A DNA stretch of 64,000 nucleotides from Candidatus Flexicrinis affinis (GTDB lineage Bacteria > Chloroflexota > Anaerolineae > Aggregatilineales > Phototrophicaceae): the NCBI GenBank assembly GCA_016716525.1, contig JADJWE010000001.1:372001-436000 (forward strand), written 5' to 3'. Under the pieces are notes generated by a model that had not been told where the DNA came from, searched no databases, and saw only the letters and a program-made list of their open reading frames with translations. Shown here one piece after another: positions 8,191 through 16,809 of this stretch. Positions within the stretch are counted from its first letter, which is position 1; each line of letters opens with the position of its first letter. The position numbers and the translations under genes are program-made.

Positions 8191-8868
8191 ATGGAGTCTC
8201 GACCTTCGGTCCTGCTGATTGGCCGCCTGACGTCAAAAGGCGCGCAGTGGATCGAGGCGTTGGAGAAGCGCTACGCGATAACGATTGTCAGCAGCGGGAA
8301 GAGCGCGCTCGACGTACTGCCGTCGCTGGCTCCGAGAGTGGTGGTGTGGGACTCGGTTAGCCTGCGCACGCACGGTGACCGATCGCTCAAGCAGATTCGT
8401 GACGCGTTGCCTGCGGTCAAGCTGATCCGCGTGGTCCTAGCGGGCAACAAGACCGTCAGCACTGTGATCGACGGTACGATCAACGCACCCATTACGGCCC
8501 GCAAACTCACCAACCATATCGAGAAGCTTGTCAACCTGCCTGCCGATGAGGTGGTGTCCGCCGGCGTGTTCAGTATGCAGGTGCAGCGCCGCGTGCTGAC
8601 CGTGAACGGACACGAACTGCTGCTGAACCCCAAGCTTGCCGCCCTGCTCGAGATGTTCATCCGGCACGCCAACCAGACGGTCGAACGTGCGACACTCATG
8701 AACGTGGTGTGGCAGACCAACTACATCGGCGATACGCGTACGCTGGACGTGCACATTAGCAAAGTACGCGAACTGCTGAAGGGGGTAGGCGCCGCACAGC
8801 ATTTGCGGACGGTACGGGGCGTGGGATATCGGCTGGAAGTCAATACCGGCGAACCGGCAGCCCCGTGA
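8191..8868 (+). CDS. Winged-helix regulator with degenerate receiver domain
   Basis: A 225-residue OmpR/PhoB-architecture transcription regulator. Residues about 1-115 have the length and pattern of a receiver domain, but the usual acidic pair after strand 1 is absent (LLIGRLTSKG), and the conserved Lys-Pro of strand 5 is replaced (INAPITARKL), though an Asp remains at the end of strand 3 (VVVWDSVSL). The C-terminal winged-helix domain (about 130-215) is intact: LTVNGHELLLNPKLAALL, the recognition helix around RTLDVHISKVRELL and the wing RTVRGVGYRLE. It is therefore probably a phosphorylation-independent regulator. The ATG at 8191 has GGAG 8 nt upstream. It is not next to a histidine kinase. 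Confidence 0.85.
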   Translation: MESRPSVLLIGRLTSKGAQWIEALEKRYAITIVSSGKSALDVLPSLAPRVVVWDSVSLRTHGDRSLKQIRDALPAVKLIRVVLAGNKTVSTVIDGTINAPITARKLTNHIEKLVNLPADEVVSAGVFSMQVQRRVLTVNGHELLLNPKLAALLEMFIRHANQTVERATLMNVVWQTNYIGDTRTLDVHISKVRELLKGVGAAQHLRTVRGVGYRLEVNTGEPAAP

Positions 8869-8898
8869 TGCCCGGGGGCGAAGTCATGCGCAAAACAA

Positions 8899-8925
8899 AA
8901 CGGCCGACGTAAAACGTCGGCCGTT
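8899..8925. terminator. Bidirectional intrinsic terminator
   Basis: A perfect 12-bp stem (arms 8899-8910 and 8914-8925, loop AAA) lies between the convergent regulator and rpsT genes. It is flanked by an A-rich run on the left and GTTGTTGTT on the right, so it can terminate transcription from both sides. Confidence 0.85.
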
Positions 8926-8946
8926 GTTGTTGGGTATCGCAGTGCG

Positions 8947-9216
8947 CTAGCTCTGCGCAGCGGCGAGCTGCTTCATCAAGCGGCTCTTGCGGCGGGCTGC
9001 GTTGCGCGGGTGGATCACGCCGCGGCTGGCGGCCATGTCCAAATCGCGAACGGCTGCCTTCACGGCTTCGACCGCGTCGGTCGTTTCAGGGGCCGCCTTG
9101 ATGGCCGCGCGCGCCTTCTTGACGAACGTCCGCGCACGGGTGCGATAGGTCCGGTTGTACTCCCGGCGCTTCGCCGTTTGGCGGATGCGCTTGAGGGCAG
9201 ACTTATGATTCGCCAT
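8947..9216 (-). CDS. rpsT: 30S ribosomal protein S20
   Basis: An 89-residue, Arg/Lys/Ala-rich protein with the typical S20 N-terminus (MANHKSALKRIRQTAKR) and the conserved region SRGVIHPRNAARRKSRL. It binds 16S rRNA helices at the base of the small subunit and helps early assembly. Length fits the family. Transcribed alone on the minus strand, with a promoter at 9267-9293 and the terminator at 8899-8925. Confidence 0.97.
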   Translation of the reverse strand: MANHKSALKRIRQTAKRREYNRTYRTRARTFVKKARAAIKAAPETTDAVEAVKAAVRDLDMAASRGVIHPRNAARRKSRLMKQLAAAQS

Positions 9217-9266
9217 CGGTGATTCCGTATCCTTCGAAAACTGGCTGTTCTATCGTGACGCAGCAG

Positions 9267-9293
9267 AGTATCACATCGCGCGCCGTTTGTCTA
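9267..9293 (-). promoter_or_regulatory. Putative rpsT promoter
   Basis: On the minus strand, TAGACA (9288-9293) and an extended -10, TGTGATACT with the hexamer GATACT at 9267-9272, are separated by 15 nt. The -35 overlaps the stop codon of the upstream TPR gene. The short spacer is compensated by the TG extension, so this is plausible but unproven. Confidence 0.4.
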
Positions 9294-10139
9294 TGCCGTG
9301 ACTTTCACGAAAATCAGCGCAGCGGCGATGACGTTGGCAAGTACCAAACCAGCGAAGATCAGGCGCACCAGCACGGGAGCCTTGCGCGGCGCGCCCGGCA
9401 GCGAACCGGTGCGAATCCTGCGCGGGATCGCGTTGAACAGCGTGCCGGCATCGGCATCGTCGGGCACGTTAGCCATCGGGTCCGGTTTGGGCGGCTTGGC
9501 GGGCTTCGCCTTCGGCTTCTTGCCCTCCTCGGGCGACTGAGGCATCTCGACACCGCCGAACAGGTTTTCGAGGTCTTCTTCAAGTGGGCTGGAGGGCCGC
9601 GCGGTCTGCGTCGCGACCGGCGCAACCATCGGCAGATCGGGCGCGGAAGCGCTAAACGGCGCGTTCGCCGGGTCGATATACGAGTCCCCGAACGGGTCGG
9701 CGAAGGCGTCGCCCATCACGTCGTCGAACTCGTCGAGCGACACGTTAAACGGGTTGGTCGACGGGGTAGAAATCGCCGACTGGCGCATTTCGTCCAATTC
9801 CGCCAGCCAATCATCTCCGCTGGGCAAGTCGAAACCGGCAAACGCGTTCGGGTTGGATGGCTTTGGTTCGGTCTTGGGGCGGGCGGCGAGCTTGGCATCG
9901 AGCATTTCGAGGCCTTGGCGCGCGTTCTCGTTGCCGGGGTTGATGAACAGCACGTTTTGCAGGCACGTACGCTGGTCGTCTTCAGTTTCGACCACGCCGC
10001 TGAGCCAAAGCCACGCCTGTTCGTTGTACGGATCTAGATCGGTTGCGCGCTGCAGCAGCTCGCGCGCTTCGTCCCGATTGTTGGACTTCAGCGCGCGGAC
10101 GGCATCTTTGACCATCGCATTTACGTTGTTTGTCGCCAT
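9291..10139 (-). CDS. TPR protein with disordered middle and C-terminal membrane anchor
   Basis: A 282-residue protein in three parts. Residues about 5-85 are helical TPR-like repeats (DEARELLQRATDLDPYNEQ, then a second unit around CLQNVLFINPGNENARQG). Residues about 85-240 are low-complexity Pro/Asp/Ser-rich linker. A single hydrophobic helix near the C-terminus (VRLIFAGLVLANVIAAALIF) would insert tail-first in the membrane, leaving the TPR domain in the cytoplasm. The role is unknown; a scaffold for protein-protein contacts is a reasonable inference. It resembles in design the TPR/membrane gene of the neighbouring secretion operon but lacks that protein's external domain. A TATAGT (-10-like) lies upstream on the minus strand at 10190-10195. 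Confidence 0.75.
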   Translation of the reverse strand: MATNNVNAMVKDAVRALKSNNRDEARELLQRATDLDPYNEQAWLWLSGVVETEDDQRTCLQNVLFINPGNENARQGLEMLDAKLAARPKTEPKPSNPNAFAGFDLPSGDDWLAELDEMRQSAISTPSTNPFNVSLDEFDDVMGDAFADPFGDSYIDPANAPFSASAPDLPMVAPVATQTARPSSPLEEDLENLFGGVEMPQSPEEGKKPKAKPAKPPKPDPMANVPDDADAGTLFNAIPRRIRTGSLPGAPRKAPVLVRLIFAGLVLANVIAAALIFVKVTA

Positions 10140-10229
10140 AACACACTCTCGACACGCGTTACACGTGCGATCCGATTTGCCCCAAAAACACTATAACACA
10201 AGCACAAATGCACCGCCGCAATCCTTAGG

Positions 10230-11327
10230 TCACGCCTTGGTGTACCACGGCAGATACAGGTACTTGACGCGGTCGCCGGTCGTCTCGCTGGTGAGCGTAT
10301 CGAGGCGCACAGGCTGGGCGTGGTTGTTGTCGGTGATCCATACGCCGCCCGCGCTGTCGACGTATTCCACCAGCGCCACGTGCCCGTAGCGGTCGTCGGC
10401 ATACGGGTGATCGGTCTCCAAGACGAGGATCGAGCCGGCAAGCGGCGTATCCGACGTTCGGATTCCGAACCGGCTAAGTTCTGCTGCGCGCTCATCCCAC
10501 AAATGCGCGTTCGCCGCCAGTTCGCCGGGGATTGGCACCCGGCTTGCGACATAGTTGACGCAGTCGCGGGTGTTGGCCAGCACATACGACTCGCTCTGGC
10601 CCCCTTCCAGCGATCGGATTACGGCTGGGTCGGCGGCGTCGGGCGGCGTGACGGCCAGCAGGCGCTGCGTCGTGCCCTCGATCCGATGCTCTAGCACGGT
10701 CGCCTGACCCGAGGCTTCCTCCGCATCGCGGGTCGCTGCCTCCACCGTCGCATCGAGTCCGCGCACGCGCGGATCGTTGAGGGCGGCCGCTTCCGGCGTC
10801 CCGTAGGCGACGAGTCGGTTCAGCAGCGCCCCGCGTTCTTCCAGCGCGGCCGTGCGGGCGGCTTCGGCCTCGGCGACCTGTGCGCGGCGGTCGGCGAGCT
10901 CGGCTTGATCGGCCAGCAGTTGATCATATAGCGGGCGGTTGGCACGCGAGACGTAGTTACCCAGTGTATAGGCCGGCGGCGCGGCCGTCGCCTCTGGCGG
11001 TCGCATGCTGATGCGTGCGCTGCCGCCCAGCCGATCCCACAAGATACCGAGCGGCGGACCATGCCAGCGTCCAGCCGATTCGATATCGTCGGCCGCACGG
11101 GCAAGCTGCGACGCCAGTCCGGCAACCGACTCGATCAGCGCGTCGAGCCTGCCGCTGTGCGCCAGCATCGCAAATGCGCTCGAACCCGACGGGTCGACCT
11201 GTGCGACCAAGCCATCGACTTCGGTATGAACGCGCTCTGCGGCGAGGCGCAGCGAATCGGCGCTGCGGGACATGTCGCTCGCGGCGGTGCGCAGGTCTTG
11301 AAGACGGGCGGACACGAGATCGTTCAT
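10230..11327 (-). CDS. CHAP-domain cell-wall hydrolase with WXG100-like helical head
   Basis: A protein of about 365 residues, last gene of the type VII-like operon. Residues 1-100 are a helical-hairpin region resembling WXG100/LXG heads (LQDLRTAASDMSRSADSL ... HGPPLGILWDRLGG). Residues about 130-215 form a coiled coil (AELADRRAQVAEAEAARTA). The C-terminal CHAP amidase/endopeptidase domain carries Cys256 (NTRDCVNYVAS), His316 (RYGHVALVEY) and a polar residue in DNNHAQP, the usual Cys-His-polar triad. There is no signal peptide, which together with the WXG-like head suggests it is exported through the neighbouring EccC machine and cuts peptidoglycan. That route is an inference. The start at 11327 (ATG) is two codons inside a possible GTG. 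Confidence 0.8.
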   Translation of the reverse strand: MNDLVSARLQDLRTAASDMSRSADSLRLAAERVHTEVDGLVAQVDPSGSSAFAMLAHSGRLDALIESVAGLASQLARAADDIESAGRWHGPPLGILWDRLGGSARISMRPPEATAAPPAYTLGNYVSRANRPLYDQLLADQAELADRRAQVAEAEAARTAALEERGALLNRLVAYGTPEAAALNDPRVRGLDATVEAATRDAEEASGQATVLEHRIEGTTQRLLAVTPPDAADPAVIRSLEGGQSESYVLANTRDCVNYVASRVPIPGELAANAHLWDERAAELSRFGIRTSDTPLAGSILVLETDHPYADDRYGHVALVEYVDSAGGVWITDNNHAQPVRLDTLTSETTGDRVKYLYLPWYTKA

Positions 11328-11345
11328 GCGCACAGCATACCACGC

Positions 11346-12200
11346 CTAGTCGAGCGGAACACGGAGCGTTTGTGTGCCGCCAGCGCCGTTCGGTGCAGTG
11401 ACGAGCAAACCGTCGATCGGCACGATCGCGGGTGCCTCGAACACTAACCAGCCCCGAGTCGTGACCCCCAGCGCGACCGCCGAAAGCACCGATTCGTTTT
11501 GGACGCGGACATCTGCGCGCGGGGGGATTACGCTTTGATCGCCCAACCCTAGCGCGAGTTCGGCCTCCGGCGGCGACTGGCAGATCGCAAGGCGGCACTC
11601 GAACGCCAACTCCACGGCGACGAAGCGCGCGCCCGGCACCGGCGTCAACACGCGCCCGGACGAGTCGAGGATGCGCTGCGAATCGTCCTCGACCGCGGTC
11701 ACCTGAAGGATGCCGCCCTCGTAGCGCACGGTGTACAGGTCGGACGTCAGCGGACGGCTGAGATCGGGCAGCAGGGTCGGAGTGGGTGCGGGTGCGGCCT
11801 CGGTCGGGACGTCCGCGACAATAACATTGGTGCTGCGCAGATTGTTGACGTAGACGAGGATCAGCACACCAAACAGGATGACGACCGCCGCGACGACCTG
11901 CCAGCGGCGCACGATGGGCCGGGGCGGCGGCAGTTCGTCGCGTTCGAGGTCGAGCACGGTCTGGGCGAGTGCAGCGTACGGATCTTCCACCGGCACGCTA
12001 ACGACCAGACTCTCAAGCCGGCGCAGGCGTTCCTCCTGATCGGCTTGGGCGTGGGCGTCTAGCCACAGCGCCATCGACGCATATTCGGCCGCGCCACCGC
12101 CTTCGGCCCGGTAATCTTGCAGCAGGCGGCGCACTTCCGCGTAGTCGCCGGTGAACAGCGCGATGTTGGCGCGAACCAGCGTGGGGTGCATGTCAGCCAT
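11346..12200 (-). CDS. Membrane protein of the type VII-like operon: TPR-like head, external beta domain
   Basis: A 284-residue single-pass membrane protein. Residues 1-95 are helical and TPR-like (NIALFTGDYAEVRRLLQDY), residues about 101-122 form the membrane helix (VVAAVVILFGVLILVYV), and the rest is an external beta-rich domain similar in pattern to DUF4352-type domains (GARFVAVELAFECR). It overlaps the end of the EccC gene by 8 nt, a sign of translational coupling, and precedes the CHAP gene. By position it could be a structural or docking part of the secretion channel, filling the place of EccB/EccE or EssB-like components, none of which I recognise by sequence. Confidence 0.7.
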   Translation of the reverse strand: MADMHPTLVRANIALFTGDYAEVRRLLQDYRAEGGGAAEYASMALWLDAHAQADQEERLRRLESLVVSVPVEDPYAALAQTVLDLERDELPPPRPIVRRWQVVAAVVILFGVLILVYVNNLRSTNVIVADVPTEAAPAPTPTLLPDLSRPLTSDLYTVRYEGGILQVTAVEDDSQRILDSSGRVLTPVPGARFVAVELAFECRLAICQSPPEAELALGLGDQSVIPPRADVRVQNESVLSAVALGVTTRGWLVFEAPAIVPIDGLLVTAPNGAGGTQTLRVPLD

Positions 12201-15200
12201 TAGGCGTCCCCCGCAGCAGGTCGTCGATCAATCCGGCAGTGTCGATTTCGAGCGATTGCGGCGAGGGCGCCGGACTGGATGGCACACCGTTCTGCGATGC
12301 TGTGCGCTCAACGGCAGTGCCCCACCGCGCTGCGATGTGACCGGCGAGCGAATCGGCATCCTCGACCCACGCGATTTGAACAACCGTCAATCGGTTCTGC
12401 TGGACGAACACGGCGCGTCCGGGAAGCGTGAGATCGCCCGCATCGCCCGGCGGGCGCGCGCCGAGTACCGCCAGACCCTCGCGCCCTCCGAACGCAAAGC
12501 CGCTGCGCCGCATCAGCAGATGGCGAATCAACGGATCGCCGGCGCGGTCGAGATACCCGCCGACCCACACATAGGTGTCCTTGCGCAGCCGGATCGTGTC
12601 GCGCAGGGTGCGCAGCAGCGCGCCACCCTCCGAATTCAGGACGTCGGCGGCGAGGTCGTAGTCGTCGATGACCACCGCCGCGGGCCGGACGTCGGCGTTC
12701 AACATGGTGACCGCTTCTTCGAGCGCGGTCGGATCGGACGCGTACCAGACGTGCGGCAAGGCACTCAACGCACGCAGACTGCGCCCGCTGAAATCAACCA
12801 CGACGATATCGAGAGCGTCGGGCGGGCGGACAGACGCGGCTTGCAGCGTGGCCGCCAGCAGCAGGTTGGTCTTGCCGCTGCGCCCCGGGCCGGCCGCCAC
12901 GAAATTCGGCCCGTCGGCCGCCCAGTCGAGCACGAACGGAGACTGCGCGTCGTCATCCGCCACGCCCAACAGCGTGACGAGCCGATCGAGCGGTTCGCTC
13001 AACGTCAGCGGCAGCCGTACAGGCAGAGTGCGTACCGGCGGCGGTCCGCGGCGATCGGGCGGAAGCGCCGTCGCGGCGCGGCTCATATCGGCCGCGGTCT
13101 CGCGCAGTGCGAACGCCGGATTCTCGACCGGGAACTCGCTTGGCAGGCACACTTGAATGACCAACGGCGTAACGCCGGATATGACCCCTCGTCCGGGCGG
13201 CAGTGCAGCCGAGAGGCGCGGCGCTTCGGGTCCGACCGCTTGCACCCAGTCGGTCGGGTGCGCCGGGCGCAGCGCCAGCCGGTCGGGGAACAACGCCCGC
13301 AGTCGTTCCGGCAGCGCGCCGATGCTGGTCGCCGTCATCACACAGCCGAACCTCGTCGAGCGCCCGCCGCTGAGCAGACGTTCGAGATCTGCGAAGTGCA
13401 CATCGTAATACCGGTCGCGGAAGGCTTCGAAGCCGTCGATCATGAGCAGGGTCGCGGGGTGGTCTCGCCCCGAACCCAGCGCAGCCGTCGCCGTTTGCAG
13501 CCGGCGGAACAGGCGCTGTACCCGCTCGGGCTCGTCGCCGCGCACGGTCGATACGTGGGGCAGCGAGTCCAGCACGTCCAGCGCGCCGGACATGCTCAAA
13601 ACATAGACGTGCAGGCGATCCGGCCCGTGGCTGAGCGCCAAGCTCAGCGCCGCCGTCCACAGTGCGGTGGTCTTGCCGCTGGCGGGTGCGCCGGTGACGA
13701 GCAGGCGGTCACTCGGGTGGATGATCCGCGCCTGCTGGCTTCGCGCGGTCACGTCGTCCGTCAAGCCGATCGGTGCGCCAGCCAAATTGCCGTCCGGCCA
13801 CGTCCGCCCGTTCCACGTTGCGATACCGGACAGGGTGTAGGCCGTGCGAAGGGGGATGCGGTCGCCCAACGGCGGCAGCAGCAGTGGCGCCATGAACGGG
13901 ATTTCGTTGATTTGCGCATAGTCGAGCACGGCCTCGACGACGCCGTGCGCCACGGTATGAAACGCCTCGCTCTCCGGCTCGTCCATGGGCTGTGTGTCGT
14001 CCAGCAGGTCGATAACGCTGCCGCCTTCCGTGATCATTTCCAGCGTCATGTCTTCCGCGTCGGTGCGCTCCACCGGCGCATCGGCGCCGCTGAACGCCGT
14101 CTGGAACTGCCGGAACACGCCGCGCTCGCCCACCTGCAGATAAGCCCGGCCCGGCCAGTCGGCGGGGAGATACGCCGCGTCAGGCCGGCGGATCACCGCG
14201 CGGCTTGCCTCGATACTCTGCACCCGGAAGCACACGCGAAACTGTAGGTTCGCCGCCATCTCTTCGGTGACGACCTCTGCCGGCGACTGCGTGCCGAGGA
14301 TCAAGTGCAGCCCGAGGCTGCGGCCAAGCTGCGCGACGCGCACCAATTCGGCGAGAAAGTCGGGAAAGTCGCGAGCAAGCTGCGCGAACTCGTCCACGAT
14401 GACGAACACGTGCGGCAGCATGCGATACGACGGCGACGCCATCTGGGCCGCGGTGGTCGTATACGTGCGGTGGTACTGCGTGATATCACGCACGCCCAGT
14501 TCGCGCATGACCGCCTGCCGGTTCACGATTTCGGCCTTGAGGGCTTCAAGCACACGCTCGACCATCGCGCCGTCGAGGTTGGTCACCAGCCCGACCGTGT
14601 GCGGAAGCCGCGCGAAGTGGCCGAACGTACTTCCGCCTTTGAAGTCGATCAGCAGCAGCGTGACGAGGCGCGGGTCGTGTTCGATCACCAGCCCGCAGAT
14701 CAACGTCTGCAACAGCTCGGACTTGCCCGACCCGGTCGTGCCGGCGACCATGCCGTGCGGGCCGTGCTGGCCTTCCGCCACGTCGAGGTCCACGACGCTG
14801 GTGCCGCCTTCGCGACCGATGCGCACGGGGCGGGGCAGGACTCCTCCGCGCACCGGCGCGCGCCACCGAACGCCGATCAGCGGCTGAAGGTCAGCGGGCA
14901 GCGACGCGCCGTACAGTTCTAGGAAATCGACGATGCGCGGCAGGCGGCCCTCGTCCGGCGCGTTGACCGGAACCGCCGCCATCGCGCGGGCGGCCCGCCC
15001 GGCATCTGCACCGCTGATGCCTTCTACCAAGCCGGAAATCTCTCGTCCGTTAACGAGGTACGCGGCGCGGAAGCGCCCGTCGGCAGTGACCGTGATCTGT
15101 GTGGCGCAGTCGCCCGGAAGCCCCTGCCCGGGTGGCGCGATTACCAATGCGGACGCGCCGAGCGCCGGGCCATCCAGCAGGATGCTGCGCAGTGCATCGA

Positions 15201-16152
15201 CGCGGTTGGAGTCGTCCATGTCGATTACCAGCAGCAGGTGCGGCGTGCGCGTCACCGCCTCTCGCCGTTCGTTCAGCGACTGCATCAGTACTGCGCTCAG
15301 CGACCGGGCATTGTCGGGGCCAAACGCCAGCAGATCGGCGGTGCCGCCTTGCTGCGTGGTGCTGGCATGCGGCAGCCACTCCATCCATCGCCAGTCCTCG
15401 GCGGTGGCGTTCGGCGCGATGAGGTGGATGCGAAGCTCCGAAGGCGCATGCAGCAAGGCGAGCTGAATGACGGCGGATCGCACGACGGTCATCGCTTGCG
15501 CCCGCGGGCCGGCAATGCCCGCGCTGCCGTCCAACAGGCGCACAGCGGCAGGCGCGTTCGGCAGCATCCGGTACTGTTCGGCCAGCGCAAGCGCGTGAGT
15601 CAGCAGGGGATGGGCGCGGTCGGGGTCGGGGGCGGAAATCCGGACAGGCGACGGCAGCGATGCGGTGCCGACGCGGAAGGCTGCAAAGTCGGTGTCACCC
15701 GGCCGCCTAAGCACCAGCCTCCCGGCCCGATCTGACGCGGCATCAACCAGCACGTACGCCGGTGGAAAGGCGGCTTGCGAGATCGCGCGCTGTGCATCAT
15801 GGGCTGCCTGCAAGCGCGCGCGCTTGTAATTGAGGCTGCGCAGGTAGCCGATCCGAAGCTCCTCACGGCGGCGATCGTACGAGCGGCGGCGGACGCGGCT
15901 GGCGTATACAGCGACCAGCACCGACAGCCCGGCCAGCGCGATCAACGGCAGGGCAGACTCAAGCCCGCCGCCCCCGCCAAATGCCCGCACGGTATAGAAC
16001 AGCGCCAGCGTGCCGATCGCGGCCAGCGGAAGCACAGCCAGCAGCAGGCTCTGGTCGGGCGGGTCGGGATATGCAGGTGGAGCAGGAATTTCAACCGCGA
16101 GGTCGGGCAGCGGTGGAAGCGGCGCACGGGTCAAGCGAGGGGCTGGCGGCAT
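12193..16152 (-). CDS. EccC/EssC-type FtsK/SpoIIIE secretion ATPase
   Basis: The motor of a type VII-like secretion system, about 1319 residues. Two membrane helices lie near residues 36-57 and 66-85. Three P-loop ATPase domains follow, with Walker A lysines at K477 (GTTGSGKSE), K827 (GAPASGKTT) and K1094 (GPGRSGKTN). The first domain also shows LLLIDFKGGSTFGH and VIVDEFAQLA, the classical Walker B and adjacent motifs of EccC. EccC recognises WXG100-family substrates by their C-terminal signals and drives export across the cytoplasmic membrane. Two WXG100 genes precede it. The ATG at 16152 lies 16 nt after the WXG100 stop; an in-frame ATG at 16215 would overlap that gene by 47 nt and is less likely. 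No N-terminal tandem FHA of the EssC type is present; FHA proteins are encoded separately. Confidence 0.9.
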   Translation of the reverse strand: MPPAPRLTRAPLPPLPDLAVEIPAPPAYPDPPDQSLLLAVLPLAAIGTLALFYTVRAFGGGGGLESALPLIALAGLSVLVAVYASRVRRRSYDRRREELRIGYLRSLNYKRARLQAAHDAQRAISQAAFPPAYVLVDAASDRAGRLVLRRPGDTDFAAFRVGTASLPSPVRISAPDPDRAHPLLTHALALAEQYRMLPNAPAAVRLLDGSAGIAGPRAQAMTVVRSAVIQLALLHAPSELRIHLIAPNATAEDWRWMEWLPHASTTQQGGTADLLAFGPDNARSLSAVLMQSLNERREAVTRTPHLLLVIDMDDSNRVDALRSILLDGPALGASALVIAPPGQGLPGDCATQITVTADGRFRAAYLVNGREISGLVEGISGADAGRAARAMAAVPVNAPDEGRLPRIVDFLELYGASLPADLQPLIGVRWRAPVRGGVLPRPVRIGREGGTSVVDLDVAEGQHGPHGMVAGTTGSGKSELLQTLICGLVIEHDPRLVTLLLIDFKGGSTFGHFARLPHTVGLVTNLDGAMVERVLEALKAEIVNRQAVMRELGVRDITQYHRTYTTTAAQMASPSYRMLPHVFVIVDEFAQLARDFPDFLAELVRVAQLGRSLGLHLILGTQSPAEVVTEEMAANLQFRVCFRVQSIEASRAVIRRPDAAYLPADWPGRAYLQVGERGVFRQFQTAFSGADAPVERTDAEDMTLEMITEGGSVIDLLDDTQPMDEPESEAFHTVAHGVVEAVLDYAQINEIPFMAPLLLPPLGDRIPLRTAYTLSGIATWNGRTWPDGNLAGAPIGLTDDVTARSQQARIIHPSDRLLVTGAPASGKTTALWTAALSLALSHGPDRLHVYVLSMSGALDVLDSLPHVSTVRGDEPERVQRLFRRLQTATAALGSGRDHPATLLMIDGFEAFRDRYYDVHFADLERLLSGGRSTRFGCVMTATSIGALPERLRALFPDRLALRPAHPTDWVQAVGPEAPRLSAALPPGRGVISGVTPLVIQVCLPSEFPVENPAFALRETAADMSRAATALPPDRRGPPPVRTLPVRLPLTLSEPLDRLVTLLGVADDDAQSPFVLDWAADGPNFVAAGPGRSGKTNLLLAATLQAASVRPPDALDIVVVDFSGRSLRALSALPHVWYASDPTALEEAVTMLNADVRPAAVVIDDYDLAADVLNSEGGALLRTLRDTIRLRKDTYVWVGGYLDRAGDPLIRHLLMRRSGFAFGGREGLAVLGARPPGDAGDLTLPGRAVFVQQNRLTVVQIAWVEDADSLAGHIAARWGTAVERTASQNGVPSSPAPSPQSLEIDTAGLIDDLLRGTPNG

Positions 16153-16168
16153 TTCGGAAGCGGGAACG

Positions 16169-16438
16169 CTAGAACGACTCGTCGGCCAACTGGATGCGAC
16201 GCGCCTGATCCTCAAGCTCGGCGGCGAAGCTTTCCAGAATGTGCACCCACTGCTCCATTTCCGGCAGCGTCTCGTTCCACACGGTGAAGAACCGTTCGGC
16301 GCGGCGACCCATCCACTGCAAGCTCTCGACGGTCGACTTCAGCGTGCGAATCTCGGCGCGGATGGTGTCGGCTTCCTGCCGGATGCGACCGGCACGGTGA
16401 ACCAGTTCGGTGTAGGGGACACGAACCCAATCGCTCAT
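16169..16438 (-). CDS. WXG100-family (ESAT-6-like) protein
   Basis: An 89-residue helical-hairpin protein with the central turn motif WMG in LQWMGRRAERFFTVW at residues 42-44 (W-x-G), flanked by two amphipathic helices. Such proteins are dimeric substrates and structural parts of type VII-like systems. It overlaps the preceding WXG-like gene by 4 nt (ATGA) and lies immediately upstream of the EccC gene, the standard arrangement. A YxxxD/E-type C-terminal export signal is not obvious; the C-terminus is QLADESF. Confidence 0.85.
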   Translation of the reverse strand: MSDWVRVPYTELVHRAGRIRQEADTIRAEIRTLKSTVESLQWMGRRAERFFTVWNETLPEMEQWVHILESFAAELEDQARRIQLADESF

Positions 16439-16734
16439 AGTCGGCCTCCGGGCTGGCTGGCGCGCGACGCGATCTCGATGTCATCGGCCGAAGCATGCAG
16501 GCGATCACGGAACGCCGCCAGCTGCTCGAACGTCTCGCGCAGTTTAGGCGTTAGGCGGTAAAACTCGGCGCGGAACGCCTCGGCGCCGACGCTCATGAAA
16601 CGATCCGGCCCCAGCGCGCGAATCTCGGTTTCAATCGCGTCGATGCTGCGCTGTACCTGACCGGCAGCACTGCCCAGTTGTTCTGCGGCGTCGCGCATTT
16701 GTTGGATGCGCGCGGTCAATTCTCCCGAGTTCAT
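16435..16734 (-). CDS. WXG100-like protein, partner of the downstream WXG100
   Basis: A 99-residue helical-hairpin protein. The turn between helices lacks the Trp (ALGPDRFMSVGAEAFRAEFYR), as is common in one partner of a WXG100 heterodimer. It is translationally coupled to the true WXG100 gene by a 4-nt overlap. I chose the ATG at 16734 because GACGAGG lies 9 nt upstream; the ATG at 16743 sits directly on that site. First gene after the kinase in the operon, separated from it by about 75 nt. Confidence 0.75.
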   Translation of the reverse strand: MNSGELTARIQQMRDAAEQLGSAAGQVQRSIDAIETEIRALGPDRFMSVGAEAFRAEFYRLTPKLRETFEQLAAFRDRLHASADDIEIASRASQPGGRL

Positions 16735-16809
16735 GGCGGTCATCCTCGTCCGTGGTGTCTATGAGCATACCACGTTCGCCCCCATCCCTGTCGAAATTGA
16801 CTCGTGCGA

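Noticed and set aside
12151..14247. Plus-strand frame of 698 codons opposite EccC
   Set aside because: Shadow frame of the EccC gene with Arg/Gln-rich, non-homologous composition.
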